Shown: positions 34,496-44,025, counted from the stretch's first letter. The stretch is 64,000 bases of DNA from Maribacter_C sp047345145 (GCF_047345145.1 NZ_JBLFER010000001.1:992001-1056000), one strand, 5' to 3'. Notes: generated by a model not told the origin, from the sequence alone. Program-made: numbers and translations.

Positions 34496-35905
34496 ATGAA
34501 GGATACTTACGATTTCGGATTGGTTGGTTTAGGGGTAATGGGACGCAATTTTATTTTAAATGTTGCCGATAAGGGATTCTCCGCTTTTGGCAATGATCTT
34601 GATTCAGAAAAAGTAAATGCACTTATAGAAGAAGGTGGAGACCTGCAAAAGGTAAATGCTTCCACCGATGCTAAAACCTTTATTGAAGCCCTGTCCACAC
34701 CACGAAAAATTATGTTGCTGGTGCCTGCCGGAAAAATTGTAGATGCCGTAATTGAGAGTTTACTTCCTCTTTTAGATAAAGATGATATTATCATCGATGG
34801 AGGTAATTCGTTTTTTACGGATACCGATAGACGGGATGCTTATCTAGCGGAAAAAGGAATTCATTTCTTCGGCGCCGGAGTCTCAGGGGGCGCCAAAGGT
34901 GCACGCCTCGGACCAAGTATTATGCCTGGAGGAAATAGGGAAGCTTATCAACATGTAAAACCGATTTTCGAAGCTGTTTCTGCCAAATATAAAGGAGAGC
35001 CCTGTGTGGCCTATCTAGGACCAAAATCCGCTGGAAATTATGTGAAGATGGTTCACAATGGCATTGAATACGGACTCATGCAATTGACCTCAGAAATCTA
35101 TGATTTGCTTAAAAAGGGCGGAGACTTCAATAATGACGAACTCCATCAAACCTATTCCCAATGGAACTCAGGAAGATTGCAGTCCTTCTTAGTACAAATC
35201 ACGTCTGAAATTTTTGCACAAGATGATGATTTAGGCGATGGGAAATTGGTCGATAAAATATTAGACAAAGCCAAGCAAAAAGGAACTGGAAAATGGACGA
35301 GCCAAAACGCAATGGATTTAGGCATTCCCGTCCCTTCAATTGATATTGCGGTGAGTATGCGTGAGATATCCGCTTTAAAAGACGAACGTATTGCGGCTGA
35401 CAAATTATATGATCGCCCTTCTATCCAACACATAGATAAGGCTCAATTGGAAAAGCTAGCCGAGGAGGCTTTGTATTTCTCTTTTATAATTACCTATGCC
35501 CAAGGCTTACATCAATTGGCAGATGCTTCTAATGAATATGGTTATGAATTGGAGATTGCGGAAATTGCTAAAATATGGCGTGCTGGTTGTATAATCAGAG
35601 CAGGACTCTTAGCAGATATTACCGAAGCTTTTAATGCGGACAAAAAACTTCCGAACTTGTTGCTATCGCCTTCTTTTATTGAGAAAATACAAGGTACAGT
35701 TGATTCCGCTAGGGCCTTGGTCGCTTATGCTGCCAAAAATGGAATTCCCGCACCCGGACTTTCAAATTCATTAACCTATTTTGACGCCTATACTTCCTCA
35801 AGATTACCGTTGAATCTAATTCAAGCGCAACGTGATTATTTTGGGTCGCATACGTATGAGCGTTTGGACCGTGATGGGGTTTTTCATACGGAATGGGATT
35901 CATAA
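34496..35905 (+). CDS. gnd: 6-phosphogluconate dehydrogenase (decarboxylating)
   Basis: 469 residues from the ATG at 34496 (MKDTYDFGLVGLGVMG); the ATG at 34484 adds four residues without support. NADP-binding GLGVMGRN, the loop GGNSFFTDT, the catalytic segment GAGVSGGAKGARLGPSIMPGG, and KMVHNGIEYG with the general acid/base Lys and Glu are intact. It produces ribulose 5-phosphate, CO2 and NADPH. Length agrees with the long, dimeric type. Divergent zwf-pgl completes the pathway. Confidence 0.96.
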   Translation: MKDTYDFGLVGLGVMGRNFILNVADKGFSAFGNDLDSEKVNALIEEGGDLQKVNASTDAKTFIEALSTPRKIMLLVPAGKIVDAVIESLLPLLDKDDIIIDGGNSFFTDTDRRDAYLAEKGIHFFGAGVSGGAKGARLGPSIMPGGNREAYQHVKPIFEAVSAKYKGEPCVAYLGPKSAGNYVKMVHNGIEYGLMQLTSEIYDLLKKGGDFNNDELHQTYSQWNSGRLQSFLVQITSEIFAQDDDLGDGKLVDKILDKAKQKGTGKWTSQNAMDLGIPVPSIDIAVSMREISALKDERIAADKLYDRPSIQHIDKAQLEKLAEEALYFSFIITYAQGLHQLADASNEYGYELEIAEIAKIWRAGCIIRAGLLADITEAFNADKKLPNLLLSPSFIEKIQGTVDSARALVAYAAKNGIPAPGLSNSLTYFDAYTSSRLPLNLIQAQRDYFGSHTYERLDRDGVFHTEWDS

Positions 35906-35931
35906 AAACTCAAAGCAAATTCATTTAAATA

Positions 35932-36612
35932 ATGAAATACTTACTGACATCATTTTTTGCAGTTCTTCTTTTCGCGCCCATTAGCGCCCAAGAGGATTTA
36001 AACAAGGATTTAAAAAAAACCTTGGATTCAATTCTTTATAAAGATCAAAAACTTCGTGAAGTTTTGATGGGAGACATTTCAGGAAATGAAAAAGTACAGG
36101 TCTTAAAAGAATTTGGCCTCACCATTGAGGAATTTGAAAATCAGACTTGGCCTATTATTGCTAGACAAGATAGCTTGAACCTAGTAGAAGTTGAAAAAGT
36201 TATACGAGAATATGGGTACCCAGGAAAAAGCTTAGTTGGCGAACCTACAAACAAAGCGGCATGGTATGTAATTCAACACTCAGACAAGATTGAAGAATAC
36301 TTCCCGATAATTGAAACAGCAGGAAAGGTAGACGAACTTCCGATGCGTTTAGTTGCAATGATGCAAGACCGTATGCTCATGAATCAAAATAAACCACAGA
36401 TTTATGGCACTCAAGTAGCTGGAAGAAAATTGGGAGCAAGCGATGAATGGTTCAATTTTGTCTGGCCCATTGAAGATGCAAAAAATGTGAATAAAAGACG
36501 GAAAAATGCTGGTTTTATCAATTCTGTCGAAGAAAATGCCAAAAGAATGGAGGTAGAATATCAAGTCTACACGATAAAACAAATTGATTCAATTTTGAAT
36601 CAAAACAATTAA
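35932..36612 (+). CDS. DUF6624-type secreted protein
   Basis: 226 residues with a signal peptide (MKYLLTSFFAVLLFAPISAQ). The mature protein carries KAAWYVIQHSDKIEEYFP, PMRLVAMMQDRMLMN and PQIYGTQV, a pattern I associate with DUF6624. All motifs suggest a helical enzyme-like fold, but no activity is known. It follows gnd after 26 bp and may be co-transcribed with it. A GIY-YIG-like gene starts seven bases after its stop. Confidence 0.7.
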   Translation: MKYLLTSFFAVLLFAPISAQEDLNKDLKKTLDSILYKDQKLREVLMGDISGNEKVQVLKEFGLTIEEFENQTWPIIARQDSLNLVEVEKVIREYGYPGKSLVGEPTNKAAWYVIQHSDKIEEYFPIIETAGKVDELPMRLVAMMQDRMLMNQNKPQIYGTQVAGRKLGASDEWFNFVWPIEDAKNVNKRRKNAGFINSVEENAKRMEVEYQVYTIKQIDSILNQNN

Positions 36613-36618
36613 AGTATT

Positions 36619-36969
36619 TTGCCCAAAACCCAATACCGCATATACGTCATAGAACTCTCCAAAAAAGTATATACAGAGAACCGAAAGTTTCGTGAAGCCA
36701 ATCCGCAATTCAATGGGGTTTTACAATGTTTGTATGTGGGTATGACAAGCAAAACACCCAAAGAACGTTTTGAGCAACATAAAACAGGTTACATCAATAA
36801 AAAAGGGCATAAGCTTTCTGCAAATATTGCGGAGAAATATGGTTTGTATTTACGGGGAAGTCTTTTCCAATATATCGACCCTGTTACCAGCAGAACTGAA
36901 GCACTAAAACTGGAAGAAAATTTAGCTTTGGAATTACGAAGACAAGGTTATGCAGTTTGGTTTAATTAG
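36619..36969 (+). CDS. GIY-YIG-like nuclease domain protein
   Basis: 116 residues from a TTG start, the only one available upstream of the conserved part. The GIY-YIG elements are recognisable: first strand YRIYVIELS, then after an insertion of about 25 residues CLYVGMTSKTPKERFEQHK (Tyr and Arg), and finally EALKLEENLALELRRQGYAVW with the metal-binding Glu. The insertion between the two strands is longer than in UvrC-type domains. No partner domain is present. Role in DNA repair or mobility is not shown by context. Confidence 0.7.
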   Translation: MPKTQYRIYVIELSKKVYTENRKFREANPQFNGVLQCLYVGMTSKTPKERFEQHKTGYINKKGHKLSANIAEKYGLYLRGSLFQYIDPVTSRTEALKLEENLALELRRQGYAVWFN

Positions 36970-36983
36970 GTATTTTAGTTTTT

Positions 36984-38105
36984 ATGTCTGAAGGTCAAAA
37001 ACTCAAAGAAATCGCGGTACTATTTTTTAAGTTAGGAAGCATTGCCTTTGGTGGGCCAGCTGCTCATATTGCCATGATGGAAGATGAAGTCGTTCGCAAA
37101 AGAAAGTGGATGACTCAAGAACATTTCCTCGATTTAATGGGTGCCACGAATTTAATACCAGGCCCCAACTCCACCGAAATGACTATGCATTGCGGACACG
37201 AACGTGCTGGTTGGAAGGGCTTGTTTGTAGCGGGTTTCTGTTTTATATTTCCTGCTGTGGTCATTACTGGAATTTTTGCTTGGCTCTATAAAAAATATGG
37301 GCAACTACCAGAAGTTGAACCTTTTATTTACGGAATCAAACCTGCCGTAATTGCCATAATAATTATGGCAGCCTATAAGCTTGGTAAAAAGGCTGTAAAA
37401 AATACCAAACTAGCCATTCTTGGTATTGCAGCGATAGTTGTTTGTCTTTTGGGAGTCAATGAAATAATAGTGCTTTTCGGCTGTGGATTGATTGGCTTGC
37501 TTATTTATTTAATTACCAATAGAAACAATACGCTAAATAGCTTTATTCCATTTTTGATTTTTCAGGGAGCTTCTGAAACTTCCATAAGCAACATTAAAAT
37601 ACTTCTGACATTTCTGAAAATTGGAGCAATTCTCTATGGAAGTGGTTATGTGCTTTTTGCATTTCTAGACGCAGAATTAGTAGCCAATGGATGGCTTACA
37701 CGTCAAGAATTGATTGATGCCGTGGCAGTAGGGCAAATAACCCCAGGCCCTGTATTATCGACAGCGACCTTTATCGGTTGGCAATTGAATGGAATATCTG
37801 GAGCACTGCTTGCAACTTTGGGTATTTTCCTTCCCTCCTTTTTGTTTGTGTTACTGCTTAATCCTTTGATTCCTAAAATGCGAAAATCGAAGATTATGCG
37901 CTCTATTTTGGATGCCGTAAACGTTGCCGCGGTTGCTTTGATTGTGGTCGTTTGTATTCAAATGTCGAAAGATACCCTTACGGATTGGCGTACGATTTTG
38001 ATAGCGATTATCAGTATCGCAACGGTTTTCATATTCAAAAAAGCAAACAGTGCCTACATAGTTTTAGGGGGAGCACTACTAGGGTATCTGCTCAACTTTT
38101 TTTAG
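36984..38105 (+). CDS. chrA: Chromate efflux transporter (CHR family)
   Basis: 373 residues with two homologous halves of about six membrane helices each. The N-terminal half has FGGPAAHIAMMEDEVV and NLIPGPNSTEM; the C-terminal half has LKIGAILYGSGYVLFAFLDAELV and GQITPGPVLSTATFIGWQ, the duplicated GGP and PGP signatures of long-chain ChrA. It would export chromate, or another oxyanion, from the cytoplasm. No chrB regulator is nearby. It ends at a strong terminator shared with the convergent carB. Confidence 0.92.
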   Translation: MSEGQKLKEIAVLFFKLGSIAFGGPAAHIAMMEDEVVRKRKWMTQEHFLDLMGATNLIPGPNSTEMTMHCGHERAGWKGLFVAGFCFIFPAVVITGIFAWLYKKYGQLPEVEPFIYGIKPAVIAIIIMAAYKLGKKAVKNTKLAILGIAAIVVCLLGVNEIIVLFGCGLIGLLIYLITNRNNTLNSFIPFLIFQGASETSISNIKILLTFLKIGAILYGSGYVLFAFLDAELVANGWLTRQELIDAVAVGQITPGPVLSTATFIGWQLNGISGALLATLGIFLPSFLFVLLLNPLIPKMRKSKIMRSILDAVNVAAVALIVVVCIQMSKDTLTDWRTILIAIISIATVFIFKKANSAYIVLGGALLGYLLNFF

Positions 38106-38123
38106 CAAACATATCCCAAAAAA

Positions 38124-38160
38124 AAATACGTCAAACTCCAATGTGGAATTTGACGTATTT
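38124..38160. terminator. Bidirectional terminator between chrA and carB
   Basis: AAATACGTCAAA (38124-38135) pairs with TTTGACGTATTT (38149-38160), with TCCA and TGGA pairing further in the loop. A and T runs flank it, so it can stop transcription from both convergent genes. Confidence 0.88.
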
Positions 38161-38178
38161 CTTTATAGTTCGAAAAGC

Positions 38179-41031
38179 CTATTTCGATAAGTACATCTTT
38201 CTACGAGCATACAGATTGTAAAACTCATCATCCTTCAGACTATCAATAAATAGAATACTTTCTCCTGTACTCTTCATTTCAGGACCTAAGTTTTTATTCA
38301 CATTAGGGAATTTATTGAAAGAGAACACAGGCTGTTTGATAGCAAAACCTTCCAGTTCTGGTTTGAAATCAAAATCCTTCACCTTCTTTTCGCCCAACAT
38401 CACTTTAGTCGCATAGTTTACATAAGGTTCTTTATAAGCCTTCGCAATAAAAGGAACGGTACGAGAAGCTCTAGGGTTTGCTTCGATGATGTATACTTTA
38501 TCATCTTTAATCGCAAACTGAATATTGATTAACCCAACTGTATTGAGGGCTAAGGCAATTTTCTTGGTGTGATCTTTTATCTGTTGCATTACAAATTCTC
38601 CTAAGTTAAAAGGAGGAAGTGTCGCATTGGAATCTCCAGAGTGAATACCACAAGGTTCGATGTGCTCCATGATTCCGATGATATAAACATCTTTTCCATC
38701 GCAGATTGCATCTGCTTCTGCTTCAATGGCACCATCTAAATAATGATCTAAAAGGAGTTTATTGTTCGGTATCTTACGAAGTAAATCTACCACATGCTCT
38801 TCAAGCTCTTCTTTGTTGATCACAATTTTCATTCCCTGACCTCCTAAAACGTAAGATGGGCGAACTAACAATGGAAAATCTAATTTATCCGCAAGAACTA
38901 AAGCTTCCTCTGCAGTTTCGGCAACTCCAAATTCTGGGAAAGGAATGTCATTCTGTTTCAACATTTCGGAGAAACTACCCCGATCTTCAGCTAAATCTAA
39001 AGCTTCAAAGCTAGTCCCGATAATTTTAATTCCGTATTTAGACAGTTTCTCAGCCAATTTCAAAGCGGTCTGTCCTCCCAGCTGCACAATAACTCCTTCT
39101 GGTTTTTCGTGTCTGATAATGTCATAAATATGTTCCCAGAAAATAGGTTCAAAGTACAATTTGTCAGCTGTATCAAAATCAGTAGAAACTGTTTCAGGAT
39201 TACAGTTAATCATGATGGTTTCATAACCGCACTCAGCAGCAGCCAATACTCCATGAACACAGCAATAATCAAATTCTATCCCCTGTCCTATTCGGTTCGG
39301 ACCTGAACCTAACACTACAATCTTTTTCTTATCAGTTACAATGCTATCATTCGCCACATAACGTTCTCCTTCAGGAGTTTCAATTTCCGCTTCGAATGTA
39401 GAATAATAGTAAGGAGTCATCGCCTTAAATTCCGCTGCACAAGTATCAACCAATTTATATACACGATTAATATTCAGTTCAGTACGCTTGCTATAAACTT
39501 CGCTTTCATAACAATCTAGCATATGAGCAATCTGTCTATCAGCAAAGCCTTTTTGTTTGGCCTCAAGTAACAACTCTTTCGAAAGGCTTGCGATTGTGTA
39601 TTGTGAAATTTCTTTTTCTAACTGGTGCAATTCTTCATATTGTTTCAAGAACCACATATCGATTTTAGTGATCTCATGAATTCGACTCAGAGGAATCCCC
39701 ATCTGAATAGCATCATAAATCACAAAAACACGATCCCAACTAGGAATTGTAAGTTTGCTAATTATCTGGTCATAATTTTTGTATCCTTTTCCATCCGCTC
39801 CCAATCCGTTTCTTTTAATTTCTAGAGATTGTGTTGCTTTATGAAGCGCCTCCTGAAACGAACGTCCTATTCCCATTACCTCTCCAACAGACTTCATTTG
39901 CAATCCTAAAGTTCTATCTGAACCTTCAAACTTGTCAAAATTCCATCGAGGAATCTTTACAATTACATAATCTAAAGTTGGCTCAAAGAGTGCTGAAGTC
40001 GATTTTGTAATTTGATTATCCAACTCATCTAAAGAATACCCGATAGCTAATTTCGTAGCAATTTTTGCAATAGGATATCCTGTCGCTTTTGAAGCCAATG
40101 CAGATGAACGAGATACACGCGGGTTGATTTCAATCGCTATAATTTCTTCATGCTCATCAGGACTAACTGCAAATTGTACATTACAACCACCTTCAAAATC
40201 ACCTATACTTCGCATCATATGAATCGCCATATCACGCATTTTTTGATAGGTTTTATCAGAAAGCGTCATAGCTGGTGCTACTGTGATTGAGTCTCCTGTA
40301 TGAATTCCCATAGGATCCATATTTTCAATAGCACAGATAATTACCACATTATCATTCTTATCTCGTAGAAGCTCCAACTCATATTCCTTCCATCCCATCA
40401 TCGCTTTATCAATCATCACTTCATGAATTGGGGAAATTTCTAACCCACGACTTAAGAGTTCATCGAAATCTTCAGGGTCATAAACAATCGAAGCTCCTGC
40501 TCCACCTAAAGTATAAGAGGCCCTAATTACCAGAGGAAACCCAAACTCTTGAGCAATCTCTTTTCCTTTCAAAAATGAAGTCGCTGTTGCTTGTGGCGCC
40601 ATGCCGACACCAATTTTCAACATTAACTCTCTAAACTTTTCGCGATCCTCTGTAATATTAATTGCAGCAATATCGACACCTATCATTGCTACTCCAAAAT
40701 CTTCCCAAATACCTTTTTCGTCAGCTTCAATACATAAATTCAAAGCGGTTTGCCCACCCATTGTCGGCAATACTGCATCAATCTGCGGATGTTCTTTTAA
40801 AATCTCAACAATTGATTTGGTAGTCAAGGGCTTTAAATAAACATGATCAGCCATAGACGGATCAGTCATAATCGTTGCAGGATTACTATTAATTAGAATT
40901 GTCTCAATTCCATCTTCACGCAGTGAACGTAATGATTGAGATCCGGCATAATCAAATTCACAGGCTTGACCAATAACAATTGGACCCGAACCAATAATTA
41001 AAATGGATTTTAAATCTTCTCTTTTTGGCAT
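38179..41031 (-). CDS. carB: Carbamoyl-phosphate synthase large subunit, lacking the C-terminal allosteric domain
   Basis: 950 residues. Both ATP-grasp synthetase halves are complete: the first starts ILIIGSGPIVIGQACEFDYAG and the second, near residue 570, starts VVLGSGPNRIGQGIEFDYCC. It makes carbamoyl phosphate from bicarbonate, ammonia and ATP for pyrimidines and arginine. E. coli CarB has about 1073 residues. Here the sequence stops soon after GPEMKSTGES, so the MGS-like domain that binds UMP and ornithine is absent, apparently the normal state in Flavobacteriia. The small subunit is not in the window. Upstream, rpmH has its own terminator. Confidence 0.95.
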   Translation of the reverse strand: MPKREDLKSILIIGSGPIVIGQACEFDYAGSQSLRSLREDGIETILINSNPATIMTDPSMADHVYLKPLTTKSIVEILKEHPQIDAVLPTMGGQTALNLCIEADEKGIWEDFGVAMIGVDIAAINITEDREKFRELMLKIGVGMAPQATATSFLKGKEIAQEFGFPLVIRASYTLGGAGASIVYDPEDFDELLSRGLEISPIHEVMIDKAMMGWKEYELELLRDKNDNVVIICAIENMDPMGIHTGDSITVAPAMTLSDKTYQKMRDMAIHMMRSIGDFEGGCNVQFAVSPDEHEEIIAIEINPRVSRSSALASKATGYPIAKIATKLAIGYSLDELDNQITKSTSALFEPTLDYVIVKIPRWNFDKFEGSDRTLGLQMKSVGEVMGIGRSFQEALHKATQSLEIKRNGLGADGKGYKNYDQIISKLTIPSWDRVFVIYDAIQMGIPLSRIHEITKIDMWFLKQYEELHQLEKEISQYTIASLSKELLLEAKQKGFADRQIAHMLDCYESEVYSKRTELNINRVYKLVDTCAAEFKAMTPYYYSTFEAEIETPEGERYVANDSIVTDKKKIVVLGSGPNRIGQGIEFDYCCVHGVLAAAECGYETIMINCNPETVSTDFDTADKLYFEPIFWEHIYDIIRHEKPEGVIVQLGGQTALKLAEKLSKYGIKIIGTSFEALDLAEDRGSFSEMLKQNDIPFPEFGVAETAEEALVLADKLDFPLLVRPSYVLGGQGMKIVINKEELEEHVVDLLRKIPNNKLLLDHYLDGAIEAEADAICDGKDVYIIGIMEHIEPCGIHSGDSNATLPPFNLGEFVMQQIKDHTKKIALALNTVGLINIQFAIKDDKVYIIEANPRASRTVPFIAKAYKEPYVNYATKVMLGEKKVKDFDFKPELEGFAIKQPVFSFNKFPNVNKNLGPEMKSTGESILFIDSLKDDEFYNLYARRKMYLSK

Positions 41032-41086
41032 GTTCTCAAATGTGCTTAAATAATTATATAATAAAGTGTTAGGTGTAATTAAGGCA

Positions 41087-41123
41087 TAAAAAAAAGGTGC
41101 TACTTTCGAAAAAGTAACACCTT
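41087..41123 (-). terminator. Terminator of rpmH
   Basis: On the minus strand, AAGGTG-T-TACTTT...AAAGTA-G-CACCTT forms a 12-bp stem with one internal mismatch (41123-41094) and is followed by a run of T residues (41095-41087). It separates rpmH from carB, so carB must have its own promoter in 41032-41086. Confidence 0.88.
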
Positions 41124-41147
41124 CAATATTTTAAAAATATCAATCAT

Positions 41148-41315
41148 TTATTTCTTGTGTCTTGGCTCTGAGGATACACTAAGTTTTTTTCTTCCTTTAG
41201 CTCTTCTTCTGGCTAGAACTTTTCTACCATTTACTGAAGCCATTCGCTCTCTGAAACCATGTTTGTTTCTTCTCTTTCTCCTTGATGGCTGATATGTTCT
41301 CTTTTGACCTGGCAT
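41148..41315 (-). CDS. rpmH: 50S ribosomal protein L34
   Basis: 55 residues starting MPGQKRTYQPSRRKRRNKHG and containing HGFRERMASVNGRKVLARRR, the diagnostic L34 sequence, followed by GRKKLSVSSEPRHKK. It is a small, highly basic protein near the peptide exit region of the 50S subunit. In many bacteria rpmH sits next to dnaA and rnpA; neither is here, and the neighbour is carB. A near-ideal promoter lies at 41371-41401 and a strong terminator follows, so it forms its own short transcription unit. Confidence 0.98.
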   Translation of the reverse strand: MPGQKRTYQPSRRKRRNKHGFRERMASVNGRKVLARRRAKGRKKLSVSSEPRHKK

Positions 41316-41370
41316 TGTTGAATTCTTTTCTAAATTGTTTGCTTCACAGAACCATCTGTAAAACTGGGCG

Positions 41371-41401
41371 CAAATATACGAAGAGTTTTTGCTTTGCCAA
41401 A
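41371..41401 (-). promoter_or_regulatory. Promoter of rpmH
   Basis: On the minus strand, TTTG (41401-41398) and TATATTTG (41378-41371) are separated by exactly 19 bp, the best Bacteroidota promoter match in the window. The rpmH start codon is 56 bp further. Confidence 0.85.
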
Positions 41402-41497
41402 TACAAAATTAAAAAATATTTTTCCAAGCTTGCCTACTTCCCTCATCAAGCTTTTTATTACTTTTGCCACAGCCTATTTTCGGCAACTAGAACACTT

Positions 41498-42382
41498 ATG
41501 AAACAAGCTATTACATTCCTTCTTATTGTATTGTGCTGTGGGACTTTAAGCGCACAAACAACGCTTGAATACAATCTCAAAATAGGAGATGTATTTGTAA
41601 TTCAGCAAAATGCACATCAATCTATCATACAAGAACTTGATGGCGCAACTCATGAACTTACGAATGATTTGAATGGAATTCTAGAATTTGAAGTAACCAA
41701 TATACTTGAGAATAGTTATGAAGTTGCCTTTTATTTTAGAGATCTAAACTTAGCAATGAATTCAAGTATTCAAGGAGAGCTAATGAATGTAAAAGCAAAA
41801 GAAGTCTCTGAGGAAGATATGCAGTCTCAGATTTTCAATAGCTTACTAAATACTCCAATAAAACTTATTCTTTCTAAAAATGGAGATATCCTAGAAGTAA
41901 TTGGGGGCGATAGTTTGATTACTAAAATGGCAAATGCATCAGGATTAGAGGATGAGTTTTCAAAAAACATGATGAAAAAGGGTTTGGAAAAAGAATTTGG
42001 GTCAGAAGCACTTTCAAATAGCTATAAACAGCTTACCTATATTTATAGCGATAGCTTGGTCGCCAAAGACGCTACATGGCAAAATGAATATTTTGGCAAA
42101 CTCAATGCTAAGAATACTTGGACACTAAAGGAAATAAGTGATACAAGTGCCACGATATCTGGTGTTGCAGAAGTTCTCATGGAAACAAATGAATCTGGCA
42201 CCGTTATGAACTTGGCCGGTTCACAAACCACTTTAATTCAAACGGATTTAACAACTGGCTTTATTTTCAAAATGACTGTCGAAGGTCAATATGAAGGTGT
42301 TTCGAAAATGACGCAATTGGGCGATCAAGAAATACCAACAACCATTAGCTCAACAATAACCTACAAACAAATCAAAGACTAA
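41498..42382 (+). CDS. DUF6263-type secreted protein
   Basis: 294 residues from the ATG at 41498, which opens a signal peptide (MKQAITFLLIVLCCGTLSAQ) and follows a TACTTTTG -7 element at 41459-41466. The open frame further upstream to 41282 overlaps rpmH and is ignored. The mature part is beta-rich with LEYNLKIGDVFVIQQ, SKNGDILEV and DATWQNEY, resembling DUF6263. Probably periplasmic; no activity known. The next gene starts four bases after its stop, so the two are co-transcribed. Confidence 0.75.
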   Translation: MKQAITFLLIVLCCGTLSAQTTLEYNLKIGDVFVIQQNAHQSIIQELDGATHELTNDLNGILEFEVTNILENSYEVAFYFRDLNLAMNSSIQGELMNVKAKEVSEEDMQSQIFNSLLNTPIKLILSKNGDILEVIGGDSLITKMANASGLEDEFSKNMMKKGLEKEFGSEALSNSYKQLTYIYSDSLVAKDATWQNEYFGKLNAKNTWTLKEISDTSATISGVAEVLMETNESGTVMNLAGSQTTLIQTDLTTGFIFKMTVEGQYEGVSKMTQLGDQEIPTTISSTITYKQIKD

Positions 42383-42386
42383 ATTT

Positions 42387-42902
42387 ATGTTCAATAAAAT
42401 ATTTAAATTAATCATTGCAGGACTCATCATAGCGTATGCTATTTATCAATTTTGGGATGGTGAAATTGGCAATGGTATTTTTCTCATCTTACTTTCGTTA
42501 ATATTTATTTTCCTTTATTTCAGAAATGAAATGATTTTACTCGCTTTTCTTCGAATGCGCAAACAAGATTTAATTGGCACCCAGAAATGGTTGAATAAAA
42601 TCAGTAATCCTGAAACAGCACTAACTACGAAGCAACAGGGTTATTATAATTATCTACATGGAATAATATTTTCTCAAACAAATCTCACACAAGCGGAAAA
42701 GTATTTCAAAAAAGCATTGAAACTAGGTTTAACCATGGATTATGATGTAGCTATGGCTAAACTTAGCCTTGCCGGTATCGCCATGCAAAAGCGCCGTAAA
42801 CGCGAAGCAACTATGCTACTCCAAGAGGCTAAAAAACTTGATAAGAATAATATGCTGACAGAACAGATTAAAATGATGCAGCAACAGATGAAGAAGATAT
42901 AG
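42387..42902 (+). CDS. Membrane protein with TPR-like cytoplasmic domain
   Basis: 171 residues: two N-terminal membrane helices (about 7-20 and 27-45), then a helical part with a tetratricopeptide-like repeat (YYNYLHGIIFSQTNLTQAEKYFKKALKLG, given here in outline) and a C-terminal helix rich in Lys and Met. It is coupled to the DUF6263 gene and ends at a strong terminator. The fold suggests protein-protein contacts at the membrane. I do not recognise a named family with confidence. Confidence 0.75.
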   Translation: MFNKIFKLIIAGLIIAYAIYQFWDGEIGNGIFLILLSLIFIFLYFRNEMILLAFLRMRKQDLIGTQKWLNKISNPETALTTKQQGYYNYLHGIIFSQTNLTQAEKYFKKALKLGLTMDYDVAMAKLSLAGIAMQKRRKREATMLLQEAKKLDKNNMLTEQIKMMQQQMKKI

Positions 42903-42932
42903 TGGCAGTTGGTAAAAATCACTAAATTTTAT

Positions 42933-42973
42933 AAAACAAAAAGCACTTCTCAAATAGAAGTGCTTTTTGTTTT
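42933..42973. terminator. Strong bidirectional terminator
   Basis: A perfect 18-bp stem, AAAACAAAAAGCACTTCT (42933-42950) against its reverse complement (42956-42973), with a five-base loop. It lies between the TPR-like gene and the convergent transglycosylase gene. Confidence 0.93.
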
Positions 42974-43009
42974 ACTGGTATTCAACTGATCAACGCAACC
43001 AATGAATAC

Positions 43010-43957
43010 TTATTTAGAATCTTTATAGTATCCTTTGTTGGGAATCTCAATCGTATATTTTTTTCCGGAGGCGTTATTCAAGTGAGGTTCACGCAACCAA
43101 GGATTGTGTCTCTTTAAAACTTTATAGTTGATTCCATACTCTTTAGCGAAGTCCGCGAAATTGGCTACCGGTTTATCTACTTCCACGGTGAAAGTTGGTA
43201 CCGCAGAGTATAGATCTTCTTTATCAATATCAAAACCATATTTCTCAGGATTACTTAGGATTTCTTTTATTGCCATAATTCTAAAAACGTAGCGACCTGT
43301 CTCCTGTCCAAGCAAAAGGTCATAATAGCTGTTTACCTTTTGTATTCTTAAGTATTTATCAACGGAACCTGTACCCGTATTGTATGCGGCCGCTGCTAAA
43401 GTCCAGGAACCATATTTCTTCTTGTATTTATTCAAATATCTACAAGCAACCTCGGTTGATTTTTCCAAATGATAACGTTCATCAACATTAGTATTGATTT
43501 CCAATCCGTATTCTTTACCTGTAGCTTTCATTATTTGCCAAAAACCAGTTGCTCTGGCACTAGAAACCACGTTCTGCAAACCACTTTCCGCAACTGCTAA
43601 ATATTTAAAGTCTTCAGGTATGCCATTCTTGGCCAAGATTGGCTCAATAACAGGAAAGTACTTGTGTGCGCGTTTCATTAATAACAATGCGTTGGATTGC
43701 CAATACGTATTTACTAGAAACTCACGATCAACACGCTCCATGATTTCAGGATCATCTTGAGGAACAGGTTCACCTGCAAAATTTAAATCTTCAGGAATGT
43801 CAATGGCAGATATTCTATATCCCTCCGAAACATTTTTCTCAACTTCATTCTCTGCTACATCGTTGGCATCATCAGTCTTTGATTGCACCGCAAAAATTAG
43901 AGTGCTAACCACAAAAAGGACGCCTAGTCCCATCAAAATATTCTTTAAAATCTTCAT
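43010..43957 (-). CDS. Lytic murein transglycosylase (MltD-like) with LysM-like end
   Basis: 315 residues with an N-terminal signal anchor (about 5-24). The SLT domain carries LAVAESGLQNVVSSARATGFWQ (catalytic Glu in ES), then YGL and AAAAYNTGTG. A C-terminal segment (about 255-300: FTVEVDKPVANFADFAKEYGINYKVL) looks like one LysM module. It cleaves the glycan backbone of peptidoglycan in the periplasm. It is a single gene, convergent with the TPR-like gene. Confidence 0.9.
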   Translation of the reverse strand: MKILKNILMGLGVLFVVSTLIFAVQSKTDDANDVAENEVEKNVSEGYRISAIDIPEDLNFAGEPVPQDDPEIMERVDREFLVNTYWQSNALLLMKRAHKYFPVIEPILAKNGIPEDFKYLAVAESGLQNVVSSARATGFWQIMKATGKEYGLEINTNVDERYHLEKSTEVACRYLNKYKKKYGSWTLAAAAYNTGTGSVDKYLRIQKVNSYYDLLLGQETGRYVFRIMAIKEILSNPEKYGFDIDKEDLYSAVPTFTVEVDKPVANFADFAKEYGINYKVLKRHNPWLREPHLNNASGKKYTIEIPNKGYYKDSK

Positions 43958-44025
43958 TTCTATCGATTTAATCTGTTATTCAAAGGTATAGAACGAATTC
44001 TAAATCCAACTTATATACAACTCAT

